The notes under the pieces: model-generated
Databases searched by the model: none
Seen by the model: the letters and a program-made list of their open reading frames with translations, nothing else
Told to the model about the DNA's origin: nothing
Shown: one piece after another, positions 7,516 to 16,142 of the stretch
How positions within the stretch are numbered: the stretch's first letter is position 1
Layout: each line of letters opens with the position of its first letter
Origin: Candidatus Poribacteria bacterium
GTDB lineage: Bacteria > Poribacteria > WGA-4E > PCPOR2b
Assembly: GCA_003635265.1 (NCBI GenBank)
Contig: PYIZ01000006.1
Coordinates: 82,736-146,735 of the forward strand
Reading direction: 5' to 3'
Length of the DNA: 64,000 nt
Made by a program: the position numbers and the translations under genes

Positions 7516-9258
7516 TCACACGATTACCTCCTCTAGCCCTGTTCTGAGGAGTTGTGAAAATCGCGAATTTGGATCTCTCACAAGGTGTTCCCGCTCCCCG
7601 TGTTCTTGGACTTCACCATCTTCCAAGATCATAATTTCGTTGACCCGTTCAACGGTGCCAAGACGATGAGCGATGATAATGCCCGTCCGGTTATGCAGCA
7701 ACTTCTGAATTGCGCGATCGATCTGTTGTTCGGTCGCTGGATCCAGTCGAGACGAAGGTTCGTCAAGGATAATAATTCCCGGATCCTTGAGAAATACCCG
7801 CGCAAATGCAAGTAACTGCGCCTCCCCAGCAGAAAGCCCTCCGGCGGCGATCATAGTATCCAATCCATCTGACAACGATGCATACCATGCGGATAGCCCA
7901 AGGTCTTCAATGACCGCCATAATCTGTGAGTCGGTGATTTCAGGGTTGAAAAGTGTGATGTTGTCTCGGACAGATGCATAAAATAGTTGGACATCTTGTG
8001 TAACTAGCCCCACACTTTGGCGCAAGCTGTCTTGCTGTACCCGCATTATCGGCATACCATCTAGGCGGATTTCGCCCATATTTGGCTCGTAAAACCGAAA
8101 CAGTAAGCGAGTCATAGTTGTTTTTCCACTGCCCGTCCGCCCCAGCAGACCGAGAATTTTGCCCGGTGCTAGGTTAAAAGAGAGCTTTTTTAGAACCGGT
8201 TCGCCTTCAGTATAGTTGAATGTTACCTCGTCAAATTCGATAGAGATTGCACCTGAGGTAGGAAGTATTTCCGTTCCATCTTGAATATGAGAGGTTGTGC
8301 GCTGCAAGGCTTCGATTCGCTGTAAGCCCGCTGCCGCTTTCTGAAGATCGTTAAGTTGGCGACCAATCTGGTCAAGAGGCTGCCGGAACATGGCTGTATA
8401 ATAGATAACCAGCATGACCGTGCCGATGGTAAACGTCCCCTCCCGAAAGATATAGATGCACATACTCATTGAAATCGCAAGTCCTATGGCAAACATAATC
8501 GTCGTGGTTGCTCGCACAATTTCGCCCATAATCTGGGCTCTCAGTACCCGTCTATAAGCATCACTATTGACATCGTAAAACCGATCCATTGTATAGGCAT
8601 TTCCGCCGTTGGTCCGAATGTCTTCAATTCCAACTAGCCGTTCTTCGATAAAGCCGTATAGTCTGGCGTAGCCCTCCCGCTCGGCGGTATACGCTGGAAC
8701 GGCGATACTTCGTATGAGGTTGCAGATGACAAACGCAACAATTACAAACGCTGTTAGTACAACACCAAGCCGCCAATCCTCTAGGGAGAGCATAACGAGA
8801 GCGCCAATTAGTAAGAGTGTGTTACCGATGATCTGCAGCACAAATTCCGAAAAGAAGTTTGAGAGTGCTGTTGTGTCACCGTCCACGCGTTCGACCATCT
8901 CTCCAGGGGTATACTGGTGATGGAACGACATGTCAAGATTCAGACAATGAAACGCCAAGTCCTCCCGCATCCGATTGGTTACCCGCCAACCTACATCCTG
9001 ACCCAAATAGGAACTAATCAGCACGACGATTTGCCCAAAGATGGCAATCGCAAGGAATAAACCACCCGCAATAAACAGATTTCGGAGTGCCCCACCGGCT
9101 TTTGCTGTGTCAATGAAGTAGCGCATAATCTGTGGATTGAGCAAACTTAAACCAATCCCACCAAATATGAAAACAGCAAGCAGCGTCACCCGAAACCACA
9201 GAGGTTTGAGGTAGTGGACGAGGAGTGGAATGTACTGTCTAAGTGGTACTCTTTGCAA
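7516..9258 (-). CDS. ABC exporter, fused permease/ATPase (MsbA-like)
   Basis: Half-transporter of the type I exporter fold, working as a dimer to move lipids, peptides or drugs out of the cytoplasm. Residues about 1-310 hold the membrane segments. Residues about 335-575 hold the ATPase, with Walker A GRTGSGKT (373-380), a variant signature LSAGE (475-479, normally LSGGQ), Walker B IIILDEPSSRLDP and the switch histidine in IIIAHRLGT. Substrate cannot be read from sequence. The start is TTG at 9258, with AAGGA about 10 nt upstream. It follows pyruvate kinase by 33 nt on the same strand. A related exporter lies at 13601, and the two could form a heterodimeric pair, but they are not in one operon. 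Confidence 0.9.
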   Translation of the reverse strand: MQRVPLRQYIPLLVHYLKPLWFRVTLLAVFIFGGIGLSLLNPQIMRYFIDTAKAGGALRNLFIAGGLFLAIAIFGQIVVLISSYLGQDVGWRVTNRMREDLAFHCLNLDMSFHHQYTPGEMVERVDGDTTALSNFFSEFVLQIIGNTLLLIGALVMLSLEDWRLGVVLTAFVIVAFVICNLIRSIAVPAYTAEREGYARLYGFIEERLVGIEDIRTNGGNAYTMDRFYDVNSDAYRRVLRAQIMGEIVRATTTIMFAIGLAISMSMCIYIFREGTFTIGTVMLVIYYTAMFRQPLDQIGRQLNDLQKAAAGLQRIEALQRTTSHIQDGTEILPTSGAISIEFDEVTFNYTEGEPVLKKLSFNLAPGKILGLLGRTGSGKTTMTRLLFRFYEPNMGEIRLDGMPIMRVQQDSLRQSVGLVTQDVQLFYASVRDNITLFNPEITDSQIMAVIEDLGLSAWYASLSDGLDTMIAAGGLSAGEAQLLAFARVFLKDPGIIILDEPSSRLDPATEQQIDRAIQKLLHNRTGIIIAHRLGTVERVNEIMILEDGEVQEHGEREHLVRDPNSRFSQLLRTGLEEVIV

Positions 9259-9291
9259 ACGGTTACTATCCTTTCGTCACAGCGAGCAATC

Positions 9292-10710
9292 CTAGAGGAT
9301 ATCCGCTTTAATCATGTTCGTCGTCCCTGGCACGTCCGCCGGTATACCCGCGATGATAACCACCTGATCTCCCATCTGGGCAAGCCCTGATTTCAATACC
9401 GCTTGCTTCGCACTTGCAATCATCGTGTCTGTGTCAGGTGCAAATTCAATTGAGATAGGAAATGCGCCCCAAAAGAGCCCTACACGCCGGAGCGTAGTTT
9501 CATAAGGGCTGACAACTGCAATCGGTGCAGGTGGGCGGTATTTCGCCACTAACCTCGCAGTTTGACCTGATCGTGTACAGCAGATAATCGCTTTCGCACC
9601 GATTTCGATGGAGGTGTGACAGGCAGCGTGCGCAATTGCGTCCGGTACATTCTCTTCAAGGGTGATTGGCTGACGTTTGAAGTATTCCACGTAGTCAATG
9701 GTAGTTTCAGTTGTCGTAGCAACTTGAGCCATTGTTCGGACTGCGTCAGAGGGGTATTTGCCGATAGCAGTCTCCCCGGAAAGCATTAAGGCGTCCGTAC
9801 CATCGAGAATCGCGTTAGTGATGTCTGTGACCTCTGCTCGTGTGGGACGTGGATTGACAATCATTGATTCGAGCATCTGGGTTGCCGTGATAACCGGTTT
9901 ACCCACAAGGTTTGCCCATTTGATAATCTCTTTTTGGATGAGTGGCACCTCCGGAAGGGGAACCTCTAACCCCAAATCCCCTCGAGCAACCATCACACCG
10001 TCTGCTTCAGTGAAGATTTTATCTAAATTATCCAATGCTTCACGTTTTTCCAGTTTGGCGATGATCGGTATATCGGAATCGTGTTGTTGCAGGATAGATC
10101 TAAGGTTCTGAAGGTCTGCGGCACTTCTAATAAAGGATTGGGCGATCCAATCAACCCCATGATCAATTCCAAAGCGCAGGTCTTCAATATCCTTTGGTGT
10201 TGGAATGGGAGTTTGTAATGAGATATCGGGAATGCTGATGCCCTTGTTTGAACGGAGCAGTCCACCGACGATGACTTCGCAGATAATATCCGTGCTTGTG
10301 GTCGCAATCACGCACAACTCAATCTCTCCATCCGCCAATAAAATGCGATTCCCCAGTTTAACGTCCGCAATCAATTTGGGATAGCTAATCGATACACTAT
10401 TGAGATCACCAATGATTTCCCGTGTTGTGAGGGTGAACTTTGCATTCGGGGATAACTCAATTGGCTCGTCCGAGAATTTGCCGATTCGCATCTTTGGTCC
10501 CGAAAGATCTTGCAAAATTGGTATTCTCACGCCGAGCTGCTTAGAGACTGTTTTCAGATGGGCGATGGTTTGTGCATGATCGGCGTGTGAGCCGTGTGAG
10601 AATGAAATCCTTGCGATATTCATCCCTGACTCAATCAGTGAATATAACATTTCTGGCGAGCTGCTAGCGGGACCGATCGTACAAACAATATTTGTGCGTT
10701 TCCGTTGCAT
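9292..10710 (-). CDS. pyk: Pyruvate kinase
   Basis: Glycolytic enzyme converting phosphoenolpyruvate and ADP to pyruvate and ATP. The 472-residue length and motifs fit the family: NIVCTIGPASSSPEML at the N-terminus, ARISFSHGSHADH, LQDLSGPKMRIGKF, the catalytic lysine region IIAKLEKREALDNL, VARGDLGLEVPLPEVPLIQK and the signature ITATQMLESMI. The C-terminal allosteric-type domain is present (SGQTARLVAKYRPPAPI). The ATG lacks a strong Shine-Dalgarno. The gene lies upstream of the ABC exporter in the same direction and diverges from the sensor kinase gene. It would supply pyruvate to the 2-oxoacid enzymes of this region, though a regulatory link is not evident. Confidence 0.96.
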   Translation of the reverse strand: MQRKRTNIVCTIGPASSSPEMLYSLIESGMNIARISFSHGSHADHAQTIAHLKTVSKQLGVRIPILQDLSGPKMRIGKFSDEPIELSPNAKFTLTTREIIGDLNSVSISYPKLIADVKLGNRILLADGEIELCVIATTSTDIICEVIVGGLLRSNKGISIPDISLQTPIPTPKDIEDLRFGIDHGVDWIAQSFIRSAADLQNLRSILQQHDSDIPIIAKLEKREALDNLDKIFTEADGVMVARGDLGLEVPLPEVPLIQKEIIKWANLVGKPVITATQMLESMIVNPRPTRAEVTDITNAILDGTDALMLSGETAIGKYPSDAVRTMAQVATTTETTIDYVEYFKRQPITLEENVPDAIAHAACHTSIEIGAKAIICCTRSGQTARLVAKYRPPAPIAVVSPYETTLRRVGLFWGAFPISIEFAPDTDTMIASAKQAVLKSGLAQMGDQVVIIAGIPADVPGTTNMIKADIL

Positions 10711-10819
10711 ATTATATTTTTCTTTTGGCTGTTATGTATTCTGGAAAACGTACGGTTGTGGACATTTTATCAAGATTAATAGCTCCGATCAAGCGAAAAA
10801 GCGGCAAAAAAATTGCGAC

Positions 10820-10848
10820 TTGATTTCAAAGATAAACTTTGCTACACT
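10820..10848 (+). promoter_or_regulatory. Probable promoter of sensor kinase gene
   Basis: TTGATT (10820-10825), a 17-nt spacer, TACACT (10843-10848), about 100 nt before the kinase ATG. A second -35-like TTGACA at 10874-10879 has no good -10 at the right distance. Confidence 0.5.
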
Positions 10849-10949
10849 CTTTGAACGTCTCTATACCTGATAGTTGACATAAATTTTTAGGAAAATTGGT
10901 CATAGTATCCTAGCACTGATACATCGAACAACTGATCCACCCACCATCA

Positions 10950-12722
10950 ATGATCTTTATTATCAAGAAAATCCATCACAAGATCTTCCTCACTTATAGT
11001 TCTGTATTCCTTATCATAATCATAGGGATCTTCGTGGTCGCACGTGTTGGGGTCGTGCGGACTTTGGATGATCAAATTCAAGCGAAGGCGCAAGAGGTCG
11101 AAACACGACTCACCCACACGATAGATCTGCTTCGCCAAGATATTGAGGAAAAAGTTCAGCGCGAAATCAAGGACTGGCGTGTCGTTCAAGCGATCCGCAA
11201 TCGTGAGCCGTATCCACCTAGTATCGCTGATAGTGTGATGGATATCTTGGAATATGGAACCGATGAGGGTATCATCACTGCAAGTAAAGTGGGAAGTGAT
11301 GAACGTCATCCTCTTAACTTGCGACATGGAGAGAAAGATCTGGAAGCGTTAAATCTGGCACAAAAACCAAAGCCAGAACCAGCGTCGAGGCTCCGAACAT
11401 CTGAAGCACGGGCTACAATCGAGATGACATCGCTAATTCAAGCGGAGGGTAATTTTTTAGGATTTGTTACCGGTGGCTATTTTTTACATAAACATCTCAG
11501 TCAAGCCCTAAGAGATCTGACACTCCATCCGATCTTTCTCAAGGAAGGTACTCGCCTCGTACCGCTGAACGCACCCGGCGAGACAATCCCAGAGTACGAA
11601 CGGGAATCGCTCCTAGCACCTGCAGATGACACAAATCAGATTGAGCTAATAGGTGTACCGCACAGCGTCAGTCGTATCCCAATCTTAGCATCAAATATTG
11701 AGATGCCGGCTGAAGCGCAGCAGCAACCCCGAGCCGTTGGGCCAGAGTTGGTTCTCGCATACTCCCATCGGAATCAAATTGAATTGCAGCAGCAGCTTAT
11801 GTCTATTCTACTTATCATCGGTGGGGTTGGACTGATTGTAGTATACATTGTCAGTTATATCGTTGGGCTTCAAATGACAAAACCGATCAATCAGTTAGCG
11901 ACGGGAGCGACTGAAATTGCATCAGGCAATCTTGAACAGCAGGTCGCCCTCCAGAGTCGAGATGAGATTGGCAGATTGGCGGGTGCGTTCAACCAGATGA
12001 CAGCAGCACTGAAGGCAAGTCTAGAGAAACAACTCGCTGCCGAGCGACATGCAGCGTGGGGAGATGCTGCCCGTTGGGTTGTCCACGAGATTAAAAACCC
12101 GTTATTTCCAATTCGGCTTTCGATCGAAAACCTGCAGCGAGCCTATCAAGGTAAGGGGAACCAACCTCAAGTGTTCGAGGAAATTTTTGTGCAATGCACC
12201 GATATAGTTATCGAAGAGGTGGACCGACTACAGCGGCTAGTGGATGAGTTCAATCAATTTGCGCGAATGCCCCGTCCTGAACGGGAGCTGTCTGATCTCA
12301 ATCCAATCGTGCAGAACGTGGTGAACCTGTACGCGGAATCCGTTGAGAACATTCAGATTAAGACAAATCTCGCGCCCAACCTCCCGCCTGTCTCCCTTGA
12401 TTCAGAGCAAATTACGCAGGCGTTGGGGAATCTGATTAAAAATGCAATCGAGGCGATGCCCGATGGAGGAACACTGAGCATCTCGACCCAACCCATAAAC
12501 GACGAGAAGGTTCGGATCAAGATTCAGGACACAGGCATCGGTATGTCACCAGAGACGCTATCACAGATCTTCGAACCCTATTATACAACAAAGGATACAG
12601 GGACAGGCCTCGGTATGGCGATTGTGCAGCGTATCATCACTGATCATGATGGAGAAATATTCGTCGAAACCGAGGAAGGGGTTGGCACGACCGTTTCGAT
12701 TGAATTGTTTCGTGAAGCGTAA
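10950..12722 (+). CDS. Membrane sensor histidine kinase, orphan (NtrY-like core)
   Basis: Two-component sensor of 590 residues. One membrane segment lies at about 12-31 and a second at about 284-306, enclosing a periplasmic sensing region of about 250 residues that I do not recognise. A HAMP linker follows (about 308-360, ending DEIGRLAGAFNQM), then the dimerisation domain with the phospho-acceptor His379 in VVHEIKNPLFPIRLSIENLQ. The ATPase domain has the N box LIKNAIEAM, G1 DTGIGMS (about 527-533) and G2 GTGLGMAIVQ (about 551-560). The sequence around His379 and FNQFARMPRPE resembles NtrY-type kinases. No response regulator is next to it; the downstream neighbour rpiA is convergent. Signal and partner are unknown. 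Confidence 0.92.
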   Translation: MIFIIKKIHHKIFLTYSSVFLIIIIGIFVVARVGVVRTLDDQIQAKAQEVETRLTHTIDLLRQDIEEKVQREIKDWRVVQAIRNREPYPPSIADSVMDILEYGTDEGIITASKVGSDERHPLNLRHGEKDLEALNLAQKPKPEPASRLRTSEARATIEMTSLIQAEGNFLGFVTGGYFLHKHLSQALRDLTLHPIFLKEGTRLVPLNAPGETIPEYERESLLAPADDTNQIELIGVPHSVSRIPILASNIEMPAEAQQQPRAVGPELVLAYSHRNQIELQQQLMSILLIIGGVGLIVVYIVSYIVGLQMTKPINQLATGATEIASGNLEQQVALQSRDEIGRLAGAFNQMTAALKASLEKQLAAERHAAWGDAARWVVHEIKNPLFPIRLSIENLQRAYQGKGNQPQVFEEIFVQCTDIVIEEVDRLQRLVDEFNQFARMPRPERELSDLNPIVQNVVNLYAESVENIQIKTNLAPNLPPVSLDSEQITQALGNLIKNAIEAMPDGGTLSISTQPINDEKVRIKIQDTGIGMSPETLSQIFEPYYTTKDTGTGLGMAIVQRIITDHDGEIFVETEEGVGTTVSIELFREA

Positions 12723-12746
12723 TAAAAAAACAATTCTGCTTGCGTT

Positions 12747-13418
12747 TTACTCCCCACGCTTTAAGATTTGAATCCCTGAAGCAGTGCCGATAATGACTTG
12801 GTCAGTTCGGTTAATGAAAAGTCCGTTGTCAACAACGCCAGGAATATTATTGATGATACTCTCAACAGTGACCGGATCAGGAATACCATCGAAAGCGCAA
12901 TCCAAGATATAATTGCCGTTGTCGCTGACAAAATCAGAACGCAAGGTTGAGTCTCGGCAGATCTCGTTGAGCGCGAGTTGGGTTGAACCCCAGCCAAATG
13001 GGACAACCTCTACCGGTACGGGGAAGTTAGATCCTAATTGTTCTACCCGCTTCCCTTCGTCAATGATGATGATCAACCGTTTGGAGGCGTGGGCAATGAT
13101 TTTCTCTCGGACTAATGCTCCGCCCGCCCCCTTGATGAGATCGAGGGTGGGATTGACTTCATCTGCACCATCGATGGTCAAATCGATCACAGGGTGTTCC
13201 CCAAGTGTTGAGAGCGATATACCTTGCTGAGTCGCGATTTCTTCCGTCTGTTTGGAGGTTGGAATACCGATAATATCAAGACCGCTCCGAACCTTTTCGC
13301 CGAGTTTTAGCAGCGCATAGTAAATTGTTGAACCGGTGCCGAGTCCGACAATCATGCCCGACTCCACCTCCTCGACAGCTTGTTCTGCTGCGAGTTGTTT
13401 CAGTTTTTCTGTTTCCAT
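12747..13418 (-). CDS. rpiA: Ribose-5-phosphate isomerase A
   Basis: Interconverts ribose 5-phosphate and ribulose 5-phosphate in the pentose phosphate pathway. The 223-residue protein shows GLGTGSTIYYAL, GIPTSKQTEE, TIDGADEVNPTLDLIKGAGG, ALVREKI and PVEVVPFGW, all diagnostic of RpiA. The ATG at 13418 is chosen because AGGAG lies 6 nt upstream and the protein then begins METEKLKQLAAEQAVE, at the normal family position. The reading frame stays open for 39 codons further upstream, but that extension matches nothing and crosses a palindrome. The gene is divergent from the ABC exporter at 13601 and converges with the sensor kinase. Confidence 0.95.
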   Translation of the reverse strand: METEKLKQLAAEQAVEEVESGMIVGLGTGSTIYYALLKLGEKVRSGLDIIGIPTSKQTEEIATQQGISLSTLGEHPVIDLTIDGADEVNPTLDLIKGAGGALVREKIIAHASKRLIIIIDEGKRVEQLGSNFPVPVEVVPFGWGSTQLALNEICRDSTLRSDFVSDNGNYILDCAFDGIPDPVTVESIINNIPGVVDNGLFINRTDQVIIGTASGIQILKRGE

Positions 13419-13440
13419 ATTTTCTCCTGATAGAGATTCG

Positions 13441-13456
13441 TCCCGATAAATCGGGA
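13441..13456. repeat. Small palindrome with core CCGATRAATCGG (copy 2)
   Basis: TCCCGAT-AA-ATCGGGA, a perfect 7-bp stem just upstream of rpiA. It shares its core with the palindrome at 7353-7368, suggesting a dispersed short palindromic repeat. Confidence 0.55.
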
Positions 13457-13600
13457 TTGACAGCCGTTTGCCTTGAATTGCTTGTCCGCGTTGGGGTTCT
13501 AATTTTAACACCTCACGGAACGGTTTTCTACCCAAATTGTTACATTAGTATGACGCGATACACACATCAGGATTTTCGTTTCACACAAGGATAACCGCAA

Positions 13601-15334
13601 ATGAATCTATACCTCCGCCTACTGAGTTACGTTAAGCCGTACTGGAAAAGCACGGTGGTCACGCTAATAGCAATGTTGGTTGTATCCGTCGGCAATCTGG
13701 TCCCAACATGGATTGCAGGGAGAATTATTATTGATGGGGTGATTGTACAGCGGGATGTCAGTCGCTTGCACTGGATCGCACTGCTGCTGCTTGGTGTCTA
13801 TTTGATAAAGAGCATCGGAGTGATGTTGGCAGAATGGTTGTCCCACGAAATCGCTGAAAAGATTATCTACGATATGCGGACGCAGATCTATAGCCACTTG
13901 CAGAAACTTTCGTTTCGGTTTCACAAGGACAGTACTACCGGGGACCTGATGTCACGTGTGGTCAATGACATCGACGCGATGCGGGATATGCTCGCTCACA
14001 CCATACACATATTCACCGTGCAGGCACTAACTTTTATCGGGATTGCTATTATACTGTGCTCCATGCACTTGAAAATGGCAATCCTGACCCTCGTCCCGAT
14101 CCTGATTTTGGGACCGTTGATTGTTCACTTCGGTATAAAATTAAGGCTCATCTCGCGCGATGTACGTGCAGAACTCGCGGAGGTCAACGCGCGTTTGCAA
14201 GATAATCTTTCGGGAATCTTTGAAATCCAAGCCTTTGCCCGCGAACCCTATGAGGAAAAGCGGTTCATCGCCCGATGTGCCGATTACCGCAATTCAATCA
14301 TCCGAGGGATACGTCTGTGGGCGCGGCTGAATCCCGCTGTACAGTTTTTGCTTGGCGCGAGTTACACAGCGATTCTATGGTACGGCGGTTGGCAGATAAT
14401 CAACGGATCAAGTGCCATGACCGTTGGACAACTGTTTATTTTTCTCGGATATCTGTGGCAACTGTTTATGCCGATTCAGATGGCAAGCCACGAAAATGAA
14501 CGGTTGCAGAAAGCCCTCGCCGCCGGCGAACGAATGATGGAGTTGTTAGATACAGCCCCTGAAATTAAGGACATCCCCAATGCTTGGACGGGGAAAGTTA
14601 AAGGGGAACTTGTGTTTGAAGATGTTTCGTTCAGGTATACGGACGAGGCTGTTCTGACGGATGTAAACCTCAAAATCCGGCCGGGGGAGACAATCGCTTT
14701 TGTGGGGCCTAGCGGCGTGGGCAAAACGACGTTAGTTGGTCTTGTGCCGAGATTCTACGATGTAACCAGCGGACAGGTGAAAATTGATGGCGTCAGTGTG
14801 CGGGATTGGCAAATTCAGGCGTTGCGGCGTCAGATCGGGCTTGTGCCACAAGAGACTTTCTTATTTAACGGAACAATTGGTGAGAATATCGCCTATGGCA
14901 AACTAAACGCGACACAGATGGAAATTGAGTTGGCAGCCAAATCTGCCAATATTTACGACTTCATCATAGGTCTGCCAGAGCGTTTTGACACCATTGTTGG
15001 GGAACGCGGCATGCGCCTGTCCGGCGGGCAGAAACAACGAATCTCAATTGCACGTGCTATCCTGAAAGATCCGCCCATCCTCATCCTTGATGAAGCGACG
15101 TCCTCTGTTGATACGGAATCAGAACAACTGATTCAGCAGAGTCTAGTGAATTTACTACATGGACGTACCACGTTGATTATCGCTCACCGACTTGCGACTA
15201 TCAGATTTGCGGATCGGATCGCTGTATTGGCGGACAATCGAATTGTCGAACTTGGGACACACGTCGAGCTGCTTTCACAAGATGGTCTATACGCACGGCT
15301 TTACAACGCGCAGTTTGGGGACAAGCACTTGTAA
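13601..15334 (+). CDS. ABC exporter, fused permease/ATPase (MsbA-like)
   Basis: Type I exporter half-transporter of 577 residues: a six-helix membrane domain (about 1-310) followed by the ATPase. Walker A is GPSGVGKTT, the signature is canonical LSGGQKQRISIARA, Walker B is ILILDEATSSVD and the switch is IIAHRLATIRFADRI. The intracellular loop pattern FRFHKDSTTGDLMSRVVNDID is typical of MsbA/LmrA-like lipid or drug exporters. Unlike the exporter at 7516, all ATPase motifs are canonical. It starts at ATG 13601 and stands alone, divergent from rpiA and convergent with the dioxygenase gene at 15387. The transported substrate is not predictable. Confidence 0.92.
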   Translation: MNLYLRLLSYVKPYWKSTVVTLIAMLVVSVGNLVPTWIAGRIIIDGVIVQRDVSRLHWIALLLLGVYLIKSIGVMLAEWLSHEIAEKIIYDMRTQIYSHLQKLSFRFHKDSTTGDLMSRVVNDIDAMRDMLAHTIHIFTVQALTFIGIAIILCSMHLKMAILTLVPILILGPLIVHFGIKLRLISRDVRAELAEVNARLQDNLSGIFEIQAFAREPYEEKRFIARCADYRNSIIRGIRLWARLNPAVQFLLGASYTAILWYGGWQIINGSSAMTVGQLFIFLGYLWQLFMPIQMASHENERLQKALAAGERMMELLDTAPEIKDIPNAWTGKVKGELVFEDVSFRYTDEAVLTDVNLKIRPGETIAFVGPSGVGKTTLVGLVPRFYDVTSGQVKIDGVSVRDWQIQALRRQIGLVPQETFLFNGTIGENIAYGKLNATQMEIELAAKSANIYDFIIGLPERFDTIVGERGMRLSGGQKQRISIARAILKDPPILILDEATSSVDTESEQLIQQSLVNLLHGRTTLIIAHRLATIRFADRIAVLADNRIVELGTHVELLSQDGLYARLYNAQFGDKHL

Positions 15335-15386
15335 TGTTGAAATTCTTGTATCGAATCTCGCGGGGAATTTCTACGTGATACTCGAT

Positions 15387-16115
15387 TCAATCGGTATAGC
15401 GTTGCTCACCGTCAAAGGAAGTTCGGGGCCAGCTTGTGTGGGGCCAATCTGTGAACTGATACGGTATATAGTGGTTTGCCATGACGTGACGCAACGCACC
15501 ACGCTGCTTGATTGGGCCTCCGCGATGAATCAAGCCACCGTGAAATAATACTGCATCGCCCTGATTTGCTATAATGGAAATCTCAGGACGATTGTTTTCC
15601 TCAAAGATCCTTTCGGTCTTTGCGTGGCGATATTCGTAATCCATCTTCCCGTTCTCATCTAGTGTCTCCCAATACGTCACAAGTTCCCCTTTATGTGAAC
15701 CGGGCTGTATATAGATAGTGCCGTTTGCCTCGTTGACATCTACCAAAGGCAGCCAAGCGGACATGCAGCCGGGGAGCGGACACTGGTCTTGGTGACGCTT
15801 CCCTTCGGAACCTTTATAGAAGTACATGGTTTGTATGCCCTCAACTTCAGCCTCAAAGCAGTCTTCTAGCGGTTGGCGCAGGCGTGAATCGATCAGCAGT
15901 GCGAGTGCTTTCGGATCGTACCAATGCTGATTATTGGTACGACCCCAATCGTCTGGTTCACGGGGAGCGAAACCTTCCAGTGTCTTTTGTCCCGAGTGAA
16001 GTGCCATCATATGCTCGACGAACTCGTCACACTCCGCTTTAGAAAAGACCGATTTCAGGATGGTATAGCCATCACGATCGTACTGTACCTTTTGCTCTGG
16101 GGTCAGACCTTTCAT
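15387..16115 (-). CDS. Phytanoyl-CoA dioxygenase family protein (Fe(II)/2-oxoglutarate oxygenase)
   Basis: A 242-residue non-heme iron oxygenase of the PhyH family. The iron facial triad is visible as His108-x-Asp110 in GKRHQDQCPLPG and a distal His near 197 in FHGGLIHRGGP. The arginine expected for 2-oxoglutarate binding follows in the RGALRHVM region. The phrase GTIYIQPGSHKGEL, just before the second half of the jelly roll, is typical of the family. These enzymes hydroxylate varied small molecules; the substrate here is unknown. A strong Shine-Dalgarno (AAAGGAG, 6 nt) precedes the ATG. It follows the Asp-box gene by 27 nt and is probably co-transcribed with it. Two further family members are in the window, at 17482 and 39967. 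Confidence 0.88.
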   Translation of the reverse strand: MKGLTPEQKVQYDRDGYTILKSVFSKAECDEFVEHMMALHSGQKTLEGFAPREPDDWGRTNNQHWYDPKALALLIDSRLRQPLEDCFEAEVEGIQTMYFYKGSEGKRHQDQCPLPGCMSAWLPLVDVNEANGTIYIQPGSHKGELVTYWETLDENGKMDYEYRHAKTERIFEENNRPEISIIANQGDAVLFHGGLIHRGGPIKQRGALRHVMANHYIPYQFTDWPHTSWPRTSFDGEQRYTD

Positions 16116-16142
16116 TAAAAACTCCTTTCATACTGAGTAATT

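Noticed and set aside
10874-10908. TTGACA upstream of the sensor kinase as its main promoter
   Set aside because: No -10 at 16-19 nt; the pair at 10820-10848 has better spacing.
12722-12760. Possible bidirectional terminator between the sensor kinase and rpiA
   Set aside because: An A-rich run is present but there is no stable stem before it.
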